Notes: generated by a model not told the origin, from the letters alone. A DNA stretch of 64,000 nt from Rhodospirillales bacterium (GCA_018432935.1 JAHDSF010000017.1:124001-188000); one strand, 5' to 3'; positions 47,058 to 55,115 are shown, counted from the stretch's first letter. Numbers and translations: made by a program.

Positions 47058-47894
47058 TCAGTTCTTCATCTGCGCCTTCGCCCTGCGGTTCGCCGCCAGG
47101 TAGGCCTTGGCCGTTTCCAGGCAGCGGAAGGCGTGCTCGGCATACCCCAGTTCCTTGACCCGGGCCAGGTTCGGCAGCTCGATCGAGTACACCATCTCGG
47201 GCAGGCGGTTGAAGATTCCCGCCACGTCGACGCCGCCCTCGCCGACATAGAGCCTGGCCTCGCGCAGGATGCGGGTCATCTCGTCGCGCTCGCTCGGTAT
47301 CTCGCCGGGTGCGTCGCAAAGGTGGCCGAAGTGGAACCATTCCGGCGGCAGCCCGTCAAGGTCCTCGACCTTGTCGCCGGCGCGGTGGAAGTGGTGGGCA
47401 TCGATCATCAGGCCGGCGTTGGGGCGCTGCACCGCCCGCAGCACGTCGACCGCCTCGGCCAGGGTCCGGACCCCGGCGATCGGCACGTACTCGAGATCGA
47501 CGGTCAACCCGAACGGCCGGGCGAGGTCGCAGACCTGGCCGAACATCTCGATCGCGTACTCGCGACGGCTGGTCCAGATGCTGGACAGCACGGCCCGGCC
47601 GCCAAGCTCGGCCGCCACCTCCATCGCCGGCAGGTAGCGGCTCGGGTGCATGTCGTCATGGATGCGCGCCAGCTCGATGTCGTGCAGCTTCAGCCCGGTC
47701 GTCTCGAGCGCCCGCTTGGTCTGCTTCATCAGCTCCGGGTTCTCGGCCAGGGCATAGTTCGGCTCGCCGGGAAGGCCCATGTAGATGGCCCGGAAGCTGA
47801 CGAATTCGTAGCCGGCCCGGGCGGCGATGTAGGTCATCTCCGGAGGCGGGCAGCCCAGCACGGTCAGGTGAGCCAGCGAGAAGCGTGGTGCCAT
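47058..47894 (-). CDS. Xylose-isomerase-type TIM-barrel protein (sugar phosphate isomerase/epimerase family)
   Basis: 278 residues of the AP-endonuclease/xylose isomerase TIM-barrel superfamily, which includes IolE, IolI and 3-dehydroshikimate dehydratases. Likely metal ligands are Glu in LTVDLEYVPIAGV, Asp/His in GLMIDAHHFHRAG, His in FHFGHLCDAPGE and Glu in MVYSIELPNL. The exact reaction cannot be told; an isomerase, epimerase or dehydratase of a cyclic or ring-derived intermediate fits the operon. GAGAGGAAG precedes ATG 47894; the frame extends upstream without homology. Confidence 0.82.
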   Translation of the reverse strand: MAPRFSLAHLTVLGCPPPEMTYIAARAGYEFVSFRAIYMGLPGEPNYALAENPELMKQTKRALETTGLKLHDIELARIHDDMHPSRYLPAMEVAAELGGRAVLSSIWTSRREYAIEMFGQVCDLARPFGLTVDLEYVPIAGVRTLAEAVDVLRAVQRPNAGLMIDAHHFHRAGDKVEDLDGLPPEWFHFGHLCDAPGEIPSERDEMTRILREARLYVGEGGVDVAGIFNRLPEMVYSIELPNLARVKELGYAEHAFRCLETAKAYLAANRRAKAQMKN

Positions 47895-47992
47895 GTCTTC
47901 CTCTCCCGCGGACGCCCACTGCCCCTCCTCTCCGCGCCGGCGGGGCCGATCCGGCCAGGTCCCGATGGTCGATCGACTCATGGTTCTTCCTC

Positions 47993-49753
47993 TCAATCAG
48001 TGCTGACGTGAGAGACCTTCTTCCCCGGCGAGTAGATGTCGAGGATGTTCCAGTGGCCGCCCGTCGGAGTCGGGTTGTTGCGCATGGCAACGTCGATCAA
48101 CGCCGGCTTGCCTGAGGCGATCGCGGCTTCGAGCGCGGGCTTGAACTCCGCCGCCGACCTGACGCGAACACCGCTGACTCCGTAAGCCCTGGCGATGTCG
48201 GCGTAGTTGGGCGCCCATTCGCCGCCGTCGGCCGGGAACGTGGTGCCGTAGGTGAGCCCGTAGTGCGCCTTCTGCAGGCCGGCGATGGTGCCGAAGGCGT
48301 TGTTGTTCATCACCACCCAGACCACCGCCAGGTTCTGCTCCGCGGCGGTCGCCAGCACTGCCGGGTTCTGGCCGAAGCCGCCGTCGCCGACCAGCGACAC
48401 GACGACCCGGTCGGGACACGCCGCCTTTGCCCCCAGCGCCGCCGGCGGGCCGAAGCCCATGGTGGCGAAGCCGCCCGGAGTGAGGATGCTGCCCGGGGTG
48501 TAGATCGGGAACTGCTGGCCGACGCCGTTCTTGTTCCAGCCGACGTCGGTGGTGATGATGGCGTCGCGCGGCAGCACCTCGCGAACCTCGGCCAGGATGC
48601 GCTCGGGCATCATCGGGAAGTCGTCGCTGGTCGCCATCGCGCGGTTCGATGCACGGAACTCCTCGCGGTAGGCGGCAATGTCGCGGATCGCGGCCTCGTT
48701 GCGCCGGCCCTTGGGGTACAGCCGGCGCGCCACCTTCAGCAGCACCGCCAGCGCCTGCTTGGCGTCGGCCACGGCGCCGATCTCGGTCGGATAGTTGCGG
48801 CCGATCTCGGACGGCTCGATGTCGATGTGGATCAGACGCGTGGGCGGGAAACTGAAGGTGTAGGGCGACTCCCACGAGCTGGCGTCGGCCTCCTTGAAGC
48901 GGGTGCCGATGGCCAGGATCCAGTCCGCCTCCAGGCACTTGCCGTTGATGAACCTGGTGCCCCAGAAGCCGGTCATGCCCAGCACCAGCGGGTGATCGTC
49001 CGGCAGCACGCCCTTGCCCATCAGGGAATGGGCGACCGGGATCCCGAGGTGGTCCACGAAGGCGCGCAGCTCGTCGTAGGCCTGGGCGAGCGCGATGCCA
49101 CCGCCGACGTAGAGCAGCGGGTTGGTCGCCTCGGCCAGGGCGCGGACGATCCGGGCCGCGGTTTCCTCGTCGAGCGACGGCTTGTGCAGCGACTTGGCAT
49201 TGTGGCGCAGACGCGCGAAGCGTTCGACGTCGACCTCGCGGGAGAAGATGTCCATCGGCACGTCGACCAGCACCGGCCCCGGCTGCCCGCTCTCGGCCAG
49301 GATGAAGGCCTTCTCGATGATCTCGGGGAACAGCTCCGGGCTCTCGACCCGCCATGCCCGCTTTACGAACGGGCGATAGATCTCGAACTGCGAGGCATCG
49401 GAGTGAAGGTTGACCTCCTGGTGGGGGTGCTTGCCGTAGAAGTGGCTGGGCACGTCGCCCGCGATCACCACCATCGGGATGCAGTCGAGGGCCGCGTTCG
49501 CCACCCCGGTCGCCGCGTTGGTCAGCCCCGGGCTGAGGTGGGTCAGCAGGACCGAGGCCTTGCCGGAGGCCCGCGCATAGCCGTCCGCGGCGTGGGCGGC
49601 GATCTGCTCGTGGCGCACCATGATGAACTTGATGCCGCTGTTGGCCATTGCCGACAGCACGGCAATGTTGGTGTGCCCGCACAGTCCGAAGACGTGCTTG
49701 ACGCCGCGTTCCTCGAGGTAGCGGACGAGCTGGTGCGAAACGAGGTCCTTCAT
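47993..49753 (-). CDS. Thiamine diphosphate-dependent enzyme of the acetolactate synthase-like superfamily
   Basis: About 586 residues with the three-domain layout of acetolactate synthase relatives: Pyr domain with Glu49 in MVRHEQIAAHAADGYARASG, a central domain (NPLLYVGGGIALAQAYDELR), and the PP domain with the ThDP/Mg motif VVSLVGDGGFGQNPA near 455 and MNNNAFGT. The N-terminal GLCGHTNIAVLS is unlike acetolactate synthase. Substrate unknown: a 2-keto-acid decarboxylase, a carboligase, or a 1,2-diketone hydrolase of the cyclohexanedione hydrolase/IolD kind are all possible. ATG 49753 gives better spacing to GGGAGG than ATG 49756. It lies between acylating aldehyde dehydrogenase and TIM-barrel genes, apparently in one operon. 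Confidence 0.88.
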   Translation of the reverse strand: MKDLVSHQLVRYLEERGVKHVFGLCGHTNIAVLSAMANSGIKFIMVRHEQIAAHAADGYARASGKASVLLTHLSPGLTNAATGVANAALDCIPMVVIAGDVPSHFYGKHPHQEVNLHSDASQFEIYRPFVKRAWRVESPELFPEIIEKAFILAESGQPGPVLVDVPMDIFSREVDVERFARLRHNAKSLHKPSLDEETAARIVRALAEATNPLLYVGGGIALAQAYDELRAFVDHLGIPVAHSLMGKGVLPDDHPLVLGMTGFWGTRFINGKCLEADWILAIGTRFKEADASSWESPYTFSFPPTRLIHIDIEPSEIGRNYPTEIGAVADAKQALAVLLKVARRLYPKGRRNEAAIRDIAAYREEFRASNRAMATSDDFPMMPERILAEVREVLPRDAIITTDVGWNKNGVGQQFPIYTPGSILTPGGFATMGFGPPAALGAKAACPDRVVVSLVGDGGFGQNPAVLATAAEQNLAVVWVVMNNNAFGTIAGLQKAHYGLTYGTTFPADGGEWAPNYADIARAYGVSGVRVRSAAEFKPALEAAIASGKPALIDVAMRNNPTPTGGHWNILDIYSPGKKVSHVSTD

Positions 49754-49786
49754 CATGCCTCCCTGCGAATTCCCGCCTCCAGGAAA

Positions 49787-49826
49787 GGGGATGGAGGGAG
49801 GCGGCGCATGCCGTCCCCCTCCACCC
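49787..49826 (-). repeat. Long imperfect hairpin between the aldehyde dehydrogenase and ThDP genes
   Basis: GGGATGGAGGGAGGCGGC faces GCCGTCCCCCTCCACCC across a 4-base GCAT loop, giving about 16 paired bases with one bulge and few mismatches. It is inside the presumed operon and could stabilise or attenuate the transcript ahead of the ThDP gene. Confidence 0.55.
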
Positions 49827-49848
49827 GAGGAGGAGGGAGAGTCCGCCT

Positions 49849-51255
49849 CTAAAGAGCTTCCGTCTGGTAGAACTCCCCGAACAGCTCGGCCTCGCTGGGC
49901 CGGTCCTCGGGGATGGGCCGGCTGACCCAGGTCACGTTCATGTAATGCTTGAGGTGGATGTTCTCGTTGGTGATGTTGCCGCCCCAGATGCCGCAGCCGA
50001 GGCTGGAGGTCATCGGCATGCCGTTGTTGAAGGCGCCGGCATTGGCCTTGGATTGCGGCTGGCGGACCATCATGCGGCTGACCGGCGCGACCCGCGCCAG
50101 GGCGTCGATGTGGTCGTCGTTGAACGAGTAGATGCCGCACGAGTGCCCCTTGCCGCCCACCTCGTAGATCGCCTGCACCATCTGCAGGGCCTGCTCCCAG
50201 GTCTGGTAGCGGTAGACCGCCAGCACGACGCACAGCTTCTCGCTCGAGAACCGGTGCTGCTTGCCGATCTCCTGCTGGCGGACGATCAGGAACTTGCGGT
50301 CGTCGGGAATCGTGAAGCCCGCAACCTCGGCGATGCGCTGGGCGGCGACGGCGACGGTCTCCAGGGTGCGATGCCCTTCCGCATCCCACAGAACCCTCTC
50401 GAGCTTGGCCTTCTCCTCGTCGTTGCAGAGGTAGCCGCCCTCGGTCTGGAGCTGCGCGATCATCGCGTCGTAGAGCTTGGCGTCGACCAGCATGTTGCCG
50501 TCGGCCGAGCAGCCGGAGCCGAAATCGGAGGTCTTGCTGATCCGGGTGTTGCGGGCCGCGTCGGGAACGTCGGCGGTGTCGTCGACGACGATGGTCGAGT
50601 TGCCGGCACCGACGCCGAAGGCCGGCTTCCCCGAGCTGTACGCCGCCCGCACCATCGGCTGGCCGCCGGTCGCCATCGTCAGATCGCAGGTCGCCATCAG
50701 CTCCTGCGTCAGCGGGATGCTCGGCTTCTCGACGCACTGGAAGAGATCCTCGGGGGCGCCCAGCTTCTTCAGCGTCTTGCGCATCACCTCGACCATCTCG
50801 AAGGTCGTCTTCTTGCTGCGCGGGTGCGGGCAGAAGATCACCGCGTCCTTGCACTTCATGGCGTAGATGCCGGTGCCGGGAGGTGTCAGCTCGGGGTTGG
50901 TCATCGGGATCAGCGAGGCGATCACGCCGGCCGGCTTGGCGTACTTGACCAGCCCCTTGGCCTCGTCGGTTTCGATCACGCCGATGCTCTTCTGGCGCAG
51001 GGTATCGCGCAGGATGCCGTGGATCTTGAAGCGCTTGGCGCCGCGCCCGGCGCGGTCGCCGACGCCGCTCTCGTCGACTCCCATCTGGGCGATCCGCACG
51101 AACGTCTTCTCGTTGGCGGTTGCCCAGCCGAGCGCGCGGCACAGACGGTCGACCCGTTCCTGGTCGTAGTCCTTCACCGCATCCATCGCGGCGCGCGCCT
51201 TCGTCACCATCGCGGCTGCGAGCTGCTTTTCCTCGGGAGTGATTTCTCTGGCCAT
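49849..51255 (-). CDS. CoA-acylating aldehyde dehydrogenase (EutE/PduP/SauS-like)
   Basis: 468 residues. Catalytic Cys near 248 in SDFGSGCSADGNMLVD, cofactor segment GVIASLIPMTNPELTPPGTG, AFGVGAGNSTIVVDDTADV, and C-terminal GIWGGNITNENIHLKHYMNV. This fits the acylating aldehyde dehydrogenases that turn an aldehyde plus CoA and NAD(P) into an acyl-CoA; length and sequence flavour resemble sulfoacetaldehyde dehydrogenase SauS, so a sulfonate substrate is an alternative. GGAGGA lies just upstream of ATG 51255. Its place between the HMG-CoA-lyase-type gene and the ThDP enzyme suggests the chain aldehyde to acyl-CoA to lyase cleavage. Confidence 0.88.
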   Translation of the reverse strand: MAREITPEEKQLAAAMVTKARAAMDAVKDYDQERVDRLCRALGWATANEKTFVRIAQMGVDESGVGDRAGRGAKRFKIHGILRDTLRQKSIGVIETDEAKGLVKYAKPAGVIASLIPMTNPELTPPGTGIYAMKCKDAVIFCPHPRSKKTTFEMVEVMRKTLKKLGAPEDLFQCVEKPSIPLTQELMATCDLTMATGGQPMVRAAYSSGKPAFGVGAGNSTIVVDDTADVPDAARNTRISKTSDFGSGCSADGNMLVDAKLYDAMIAQLQTEGGYLCNDEEKAKLERVLWDAEGHRTLETVAVAAQRIAEVAGFTIPDDRKFLIVRQQEIGKQHRFSSEKLCVVLAVYRYQTWEQALQMVQAIYEVGGKGHSCGIYSFNDDHIDALARVAPVSRMMVRQPQSKANAGAFNNGMPMTSSLGCGIWGGNITNENIHLKHYMNVTWVSRPIPEDRPSEAELFGEFYQTEAL

Positions 51256-51298
51256 CGTTTGTCCTCCGCAGTGGCGGCCGCTGCCGGCCGCCGGCAGG

Positions 51299-52228
51299 TC
51301 AGTTGCGCGGCAGATGGGCCATGCGACCCGGCAGCGTTCTGCCGAGCAGGGCCTCCATCTCCAGCGCGAGATCGCCCAGCCGCCGCCAGTCGATACCGGT
51401 CGCCACACCCATCTCGGCCAGCGCGTAGGCGGCGTCTTCGGTGGCAATGTTGCCGGCGGCGTTGGGGATGAACGGGCATCCGCCGAGGCCGCCCAGGCTG
51501 GCGTCGAAATTGCGGACCCCCGCCTGCAGACCGGCCACCATGTTGGCAAGGCCGAGGCCGCGGGTGTCATGAAGGTGCAGCGAGACCAGGGTTCCCGACG
51601 GCAGCACCGCCCGCACCCGGCCGACCAGATCGAAGACCGCACGTGGATTGCCCATTCCGGTGCTGTCGGCGATGTTGACCTCGTCGACGCCGAGCGTCCC
51701 GTACATCGCGGCAATCTCGACCACGACGGCAGGATCGATTGCCCCCTCGTAGGCGCAGCCGAGTGCGGTCATGATGCCGGCGCGGACGGTCAGGCCCTCG
51801 GCCTTGGCGCGCTCGATCATCGGCCGGATCTCGGCCTTGGCCTCGGCCAGCGAGCGGTTGGTGTTCTTGCGGTTGTGGCTTTCGCTGGCCGAGATCGACA
51901 TCGAGAGATGCCGCGTCCCTGCAGCCAGCGCCCGCTCGACCCCCTTCATGTTGAGGACGAGGGCCGTATAGACGACGTCCGGCTTTGGCTCGAGGGCGGC
52001 AAACAGCTCGTCGGTGTTGGCCATCTGCGGCACCCATTTCGGGTGCACGAACGAGCCGACCTGGATGCGGCGCACGCCGCACTCCTCCATGCCGCGGAGG
52101 AAGCGAAGCTTCTCCTCGACCGAAAACAGCCGCTTCTCGCTCTGGAGCCCGTCGCGGAGGGATTCGTCCTCGATCACGACGGCGGACGGAATGTCGAGCA
52201 CCGCGCCTCTCCCGCCGCTCAATCCCAT
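51299..52228 (-). CDS. Hydroxymethylglutaryl-CoA lyase family protein
   Basis: 309 residues, HMG-CoA lyase-like TIM barrel. Conserved elements: EDESLRDGLQSEKRLF with catalytic Arg25-Asp26, VGSFVHPKWVPQMAN, metal ligands in SLHLHDTRGLGLAN (HxH) and the catalytic Cys loop GGLGGCPFIPNAAGN. Family members cleave 3-hydroxy-3-methylglutaryl-CoA or similar tertiary-alcohol acyl-CoAs (for example citramalyl-CoA) to acetyl-CoA and a keto acid. No leucine-degradation genes are nearby, so another substrate is likely. ATG 52228 is preferred; TTG 52264 would overlap regulatory DNA. First gene of the minus-strand operon, divergent from LysR. Confidence 0.88.
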   Translation of the reverse strand: MGLSGGRGAVLDIPSAVVIEDESLRDGLQSEKRLFSVEEKLRFLRGMEECGVRRIQVGSFVHPKWVPQMANTDELFAALEPKPDVVYTALVLNMKGVERALAAGTRHLSMSISASESHNRKNTNRSLAEAKAEIRPMIERAKAEGLTVRAGIMTALGCAYEGAIDPAVVVEIAAMYGTLGVDEVNIADSTGMGNPRAVFDLVGRVRAVLPSGTLVSLHLHDTRGLGLANMVAGLQAGVRNFDASLGGLGGCPFIPNAAGNIATEDAAYALAEMGVATGIDWRRLGDLALEMEALLGRTLPGRMAHLPRN

Positions 52229-52237
52229 AAAACCAGA

Positions 52238-52333
52238 ATTGTTGATCGTTTTAGCGTTGATCAATGATTAGGTGCTCTGGTACGTAACCACAATGATCAA
52301 TATCTGAGCGCCGGCATACGCGATGTTAACATC
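52238..52333. promoter_or_regulatory. Control region between the HMG-lyase operon and LysR
   Basis: Three TGATC(A)-type motifs, at 52243 (GTTGATCGTTT), 52258 (GTTGATCAATGAT) and 52294 (AATGATCAATA), and a perfect 12-base palindrome GATGTTAACATC at 52322-52333, 21 bases before the LysR start. A/T-rich relative to its surroundings. It fits LysR-type sites for activating the minus-strand operon and autoregulation. Confidence 0.55.
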
Positions 52334-52354
52334 TGCCGGTCCGGGGAGGCGCTG

Positions 52355-53281
52355 ATGTTGACGCTGCGTCAGATCGAGGTGATCCGCGCCATCATGGTGG
52401 CAGGAACCGTCAACGGCGCCGCCAAGCTCCTCAACGTCTCGGCGCCCGGTGTGAGCCGGGTGATGAAGCACGCCGAGGACGTGCTGGGGGTACGCCTGTT
52501 CTCCCGCCGCTATGGCCGTTTCATGCCGACCCCCGAGGTGAAGGGGATCGTCGATCAGATCAACGAGGTCTACCGCAAGGTCGAGAACCTGCAGTTCTCG
52601 ATCGATTCCCTCAAGCGGGGCGCCTCGTCGGTGTTCTCCTTCGCATCCGTTCCCAGCATCTCGCAGTTCGTCATGCCGCGCTCGATCAAGCGGCTGCGCC
52701 AGAAGTATCCTGGCCTGGTGATGAACATCGACATCCTCAAGATCGAGGAGGCGATCGACTACTTGCTGCTCAAGCGCGGCGAACTGGTCGCCATGAGCTA
52801 TCGCATGGATCATCCCGGAATCGTGTCGCACCCGCTGGTCGAAGGCGAGCTGGTGGCCATCGTGTCCGAGGAGAACCCGCTCGCCGCGCAACCCGACGTC
52901 TCGGTTGCCGAGCTCGCCGAACACCCGATCATCGGCGTCGATGCCAAGGACCCATACGGCAAGATCATCGCCGACGCCTTCCGCCAGAACGGCAGCGCCT
53001 TCGAGCTCAGCGTAAAGGCCCGCTTCGCCCAGACCACGGTCAGCCTGGTGCAGCAGAACCTCGGAGTGGCGGTGATCGACGAGTTCTCGGTCGCCAATCC
53101 GAACATCCCCGGGCTGGTCCGTCTGCCGATCCGCGAACCGACCAGGTTCCGCGCCTACGTCGCGGTCAATGCCGACGTGCCGGAATCGATGTTTGCCGAA
53201 GACACCATCCGGATCATGCGCGAGGAGATGCAGCTGGCGGTCGCCAACCGCGCGTGGCGGCGCAAGGCTGCCTCCGATTAA
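52355..53281 (+). CDS. LysR-family transcriptional regulator
   Basis: 308 residues. N-terminal helix-turn-helix MLTLRQIEVIRAIMVAGTVN, then GAAKLLNVSAPGVSRVMKHAE, a linker helix, and a two-lobed effector domain (FASVPSISQFVMPRSIKRLR, ELVAIVSEENPLA, VSLVQQNLGVAVIDEFSVA). GGGGAGG precedes the ATG. It sits between the minus-strand HMG-lyase/ThDP operon and the plus-strand tctCBA-quiC genes, so it probably activates one or both in response to a pathway intermediate. Confidence 0.92.
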   Translation: MLTLRQIEVIRAIMVAGTVNGAAKLLNVSAPGVSRVMKHAEDVLGVRLFSRRYGRFMPTPEVKGIVDQINEVYRKVENLQFSIDSLKRGASSVFSFASVPSISQFVMPRSIKRLRQKYPGLVMNIDILKIEEAIDYLLLKRGELVAMSYRMDHPGIVSHPLVEGELVAIVSEENPLAAQPDVSVAELAEHPIIGVDAKDPYGKIIADAFRQNGSAFELSVKARFAQTTVSLVQQNLGVAVIDEFSVANPNIPGLVRLPIREPTRFRAYVAVNADVPESMFAEDTIRIMREEMQLAVANRAWRRKAASD

Positions 53282-53319
53282 CGTAAGGTTTTACGCGTTA
53301 ACCAAATCGGTTATTGACA
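53274..53319 (+). promoter_or_regulatory. Nested dyad and -35 element upstream of tctC
   Basis: Outer arms CCGATT (53274-53279) / AATCGG (53305-53310) enclose AACG...CGTT and CGTAA-GGTT-TTACG, followed at once by TTGACA (53314-53319). A possible -10, ATGATG, lies 17 bases on at 53337. It could be the LysR operator of the tct genes, or part of the end of the lysR transcript. Confidence 0.5.
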
Positions 53320-53429
53320 TATGGCGCCAAGGGAAAATGATGAATCCTGCAGGCGTGTCTTTCGGCGTGTCCGTTCGGACCGGGTGTCCGGTGCGGCCCG
53401 CGTGAGGAGGTGAACCCGACCGTTGTCAT

Positions 53430-53447
53430 GGCCGCGGAGACGCGGCC
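53430..53447 (+). repeat. GC hairpin with GAGA tetraloop in the tctC leader
   Basis: GGCCGCG (53430-53436) / CGCGGCC (53441-53447) around a GAGA loop of the GNRA class, in the leader between promoter and tctC start. The flanking sequence resembles dispersed extragenic palindromes. Confidence 0.5.
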
Positions 53448-53535
53448 CGCATAACGAGAACAAGCAGCCACCGTGCTGCACGACGCCTGCACACGCTCCT
53501 CCGGGCGGGTTGCATGCTGGAACAGGGAGAAACCA

Positions 53536-54537
53536 GTGCTGAAGACGCTTTTCGGGGCCGCGGCGGCCCTCTCGCTGATCGCCGCATCCGGGGCTGGCCA
53601 TGCCGCCGATTTCCCGACCAAGGACCTGCAAGGCATCATCATGTGGGGCGCGGGCGGAGCCACCGACGTGGTGGCCAGGGCCGTCACCCCGCTGGTCGAA
53701 GACGCGCTCGGCAAGTCCATCGTGCTCACCAACAAGACGGGGGGCACCGGCGCCATCGCCACCACCTACGTCCGCTCGCGTCCGTCCGACGGCTACACCC
53801 TGCTCTACGGGGCCGAGAACCCGCAGATGTACAAGGTGCTGGGACTGGCCGACATCGACTACGACAACTTCTACGCCGTCAACCTGCTGGCCCGCGGCGT
53901 CGCGGTGGTCGTGGTGCGGTCCGACTCGCCGTACAAGACGTTGAAGGATCTGGTGGCCGCGGTACAGAAGAACCCCGGCCAGGTGAAGATGGGCACCACC
54001 GGCGTGGGCGGCCTGCCGCACACGGTCGGCTCGATGCTCAAGACGGTGATCAAGTTCGACGTCACCGCGGTACCGTTCGACGGCGAGGGCCCCGGCATCA
54101 CGGCCCTGCTCGGAAACCACATCGAATTCATCCCGGTCGGCATCAGCGCGGCGGCGGAGCATGTGAAGTCCGGCCGAGTGCGGGCGCTGACGGTGGTGAA
54201 CCCCGAGCCGGTCGCCTCGATGCCTGGCGTTCCGGCCATCGTCACCGAGTATCCCGATTTCGCGAAATATCTGCCGTGGGGCCCGTTCTATGGCGTGTTC
54301 GTCAACCGCGATGCTCCGGACGCGGCGAAGAGGGCCCTTGATGCGGCGTTCGCCAAGGCCGCCAAGGACCCCAAGTTCGTCGAGATGATGGAAAGCCGCG
54401 GCAACGTGATGATGAACATCGCCGGCGCCGAGGCCGACAAGTTCCTCACCAAGTGGCGGTCGGTCAGCTGCTGGATCCTCCAGGACGCCGGCGTGACCAA
54501 GGAATCGCCCGAGAAGTTCGGCATTCCGAGACCTTGA
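53536..54537 (+). CDS. tctC: Tripartite tricarboxylate transporter substrate-binding protein (TctC/Bug family)
   Basis: 333 residues. Signal peptide MLKTLFGAAAALSLIAASGA (cleavage after GHA). Mature part has the Bug-type pattern PTKDLQGIIMWGAGGATDVV, VLTNKTGGTGAIATTYVRSR, GYTLLYGAENPQ, VKMGTTGVGGLPHTVGSML and a MPGVPAIVTEYPDF segment. A periplasmic receptor for a carboxylate. The start is GTG at 53536, with GGGAGA upstream. The usual IxxPxxPGG start of Bug proteins is altered to IIMWGAGGATD, so ligand specificity may differ. Confidence 0.9.
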   Translation: MLKTLFGAAAALSLIAASGAGHAADFPTKDLQGIIMWGAGGATDVVARAVTPLVEDALGKSIVLTNKTGGTGAIATTYVRSRPSDGYTLLYGAENPQMYKVLGLADIDYDNFYAVNLLARGVAVVVVRSDSPYKTLKDLVAAVQKNPGQVKMGTTGVGGLPHTVGSMLKTVIKFDVTAVPFDGEGPGITALLGNHIEFIPVGISAAAEHVKSGRVRALTVVNPEPVASMPGVPAIVTEYPDFAKYLPWGPFYGVFVNRDAPDAAKRALDAAFAKAAKDPKFVEMMESRGNVMMNIAGAEADKFLTKWRSVSCWILQDAGVTKESPEKFGIPRP

Positions 54538-54607
54538 GCCTGTTCCGCCAGGGGGCCCCGGCAGCGGGGCCCTCTCGTTCTGTGACGTTTGCTGGGAACC
54601 GTGCCCG

Positions 54608-55114
54608 ATGCGACCGCTCAATCCCGGGGAGAAGCTGTTCGGCTACCTGATGCTGGCTCTGAGCCTGTTCCTGCTCTGGCAGACCTACCTGATCGCCGGC
54701 TTCTCCAGCATCAGCTCCGGCGGTGCCTACCCGATGGCGGCGGCCGCCCTGATGGTCGTCAGCAGCATCGCCGTCATCCTGCGCAACCGGCGGCAGCCCA
54801 AGGTCGAAGTCTCGGGTTCGGCCGACGAATGGCGCCGCTTCCGCAAGGAGGTGGCACCCCCCTACCCGCTGCTGGGCTACGTCGGGATGATGGTCGCCTA
54901 CATGCTGCTGATCGAGCCGCTCGGGTTCAATGTCAGCTCGTTCCTCTTCCTGCTCGGATCGTTCCTGTACCTCTACCGCCGGGGAGTATGGCTCAGCCTC
55001 GGGCTCAGCCTGGGATCGGTGATCCTCATCTACGTCGTGTTCCAGATCGTGTTCCAGGTCATCCTTCCCGAAGGGACGTGGCTGGAACCGGTGATGGACC
55101 GGCTGCGAGGCTGA
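54608..55114 (+). CDS. tctB: Tripartite tricarboxylate transporter small membrane subunit (TctB)
   Basis: 168 residues with four predicted membrane helices: LFGYLMLALSLFLLWQTYLI, GGAYPMAAAALMVVSSIAVI, LGYVGMMVAYMLLIEPLGFN plus FLFLLGSFLYLY, and LGLSLGSVILIYVVFQIVFQ with the TctB-like end VILPEGTWL. 70 bases after tctC and one base before tctA. Sequence similarity among TctB proteins is low, so the call rests on topology and position. Confidence 0.88.
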   Translation: MRPLNPGEKLFGYLMLALSLFLLWQTYLIAGFSSISSGGAYPMAAAALMVVSSIAVILRNRRQPKVEVSGSADEWRRFRKEVAPPYPLLGYVGMMVAYMLLIEPLGFNVSSFLFLLGSFLYLYRRGVWLSLGLSLGSVILIYVVFQIVFQVILPEGTWLEPVMDRLRG

Positions 55115-55115
55115 G

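Noticed and set aside
52229..52264. Longer HMG-lyase-type protein starting at TTG 52264
   Set aside because: The extension would cover two of the TGATC motifs and has no homology; ATG 52228 opens just before the conserved region.
53337..53405. A 22-codon leader peptide (MMNPAGVSFGVSVRTGCPVRPA) before tctC
   Set aside because: No run of regulatory codons, no good ribosome-binding site, and it overlaps the likely -10 region.
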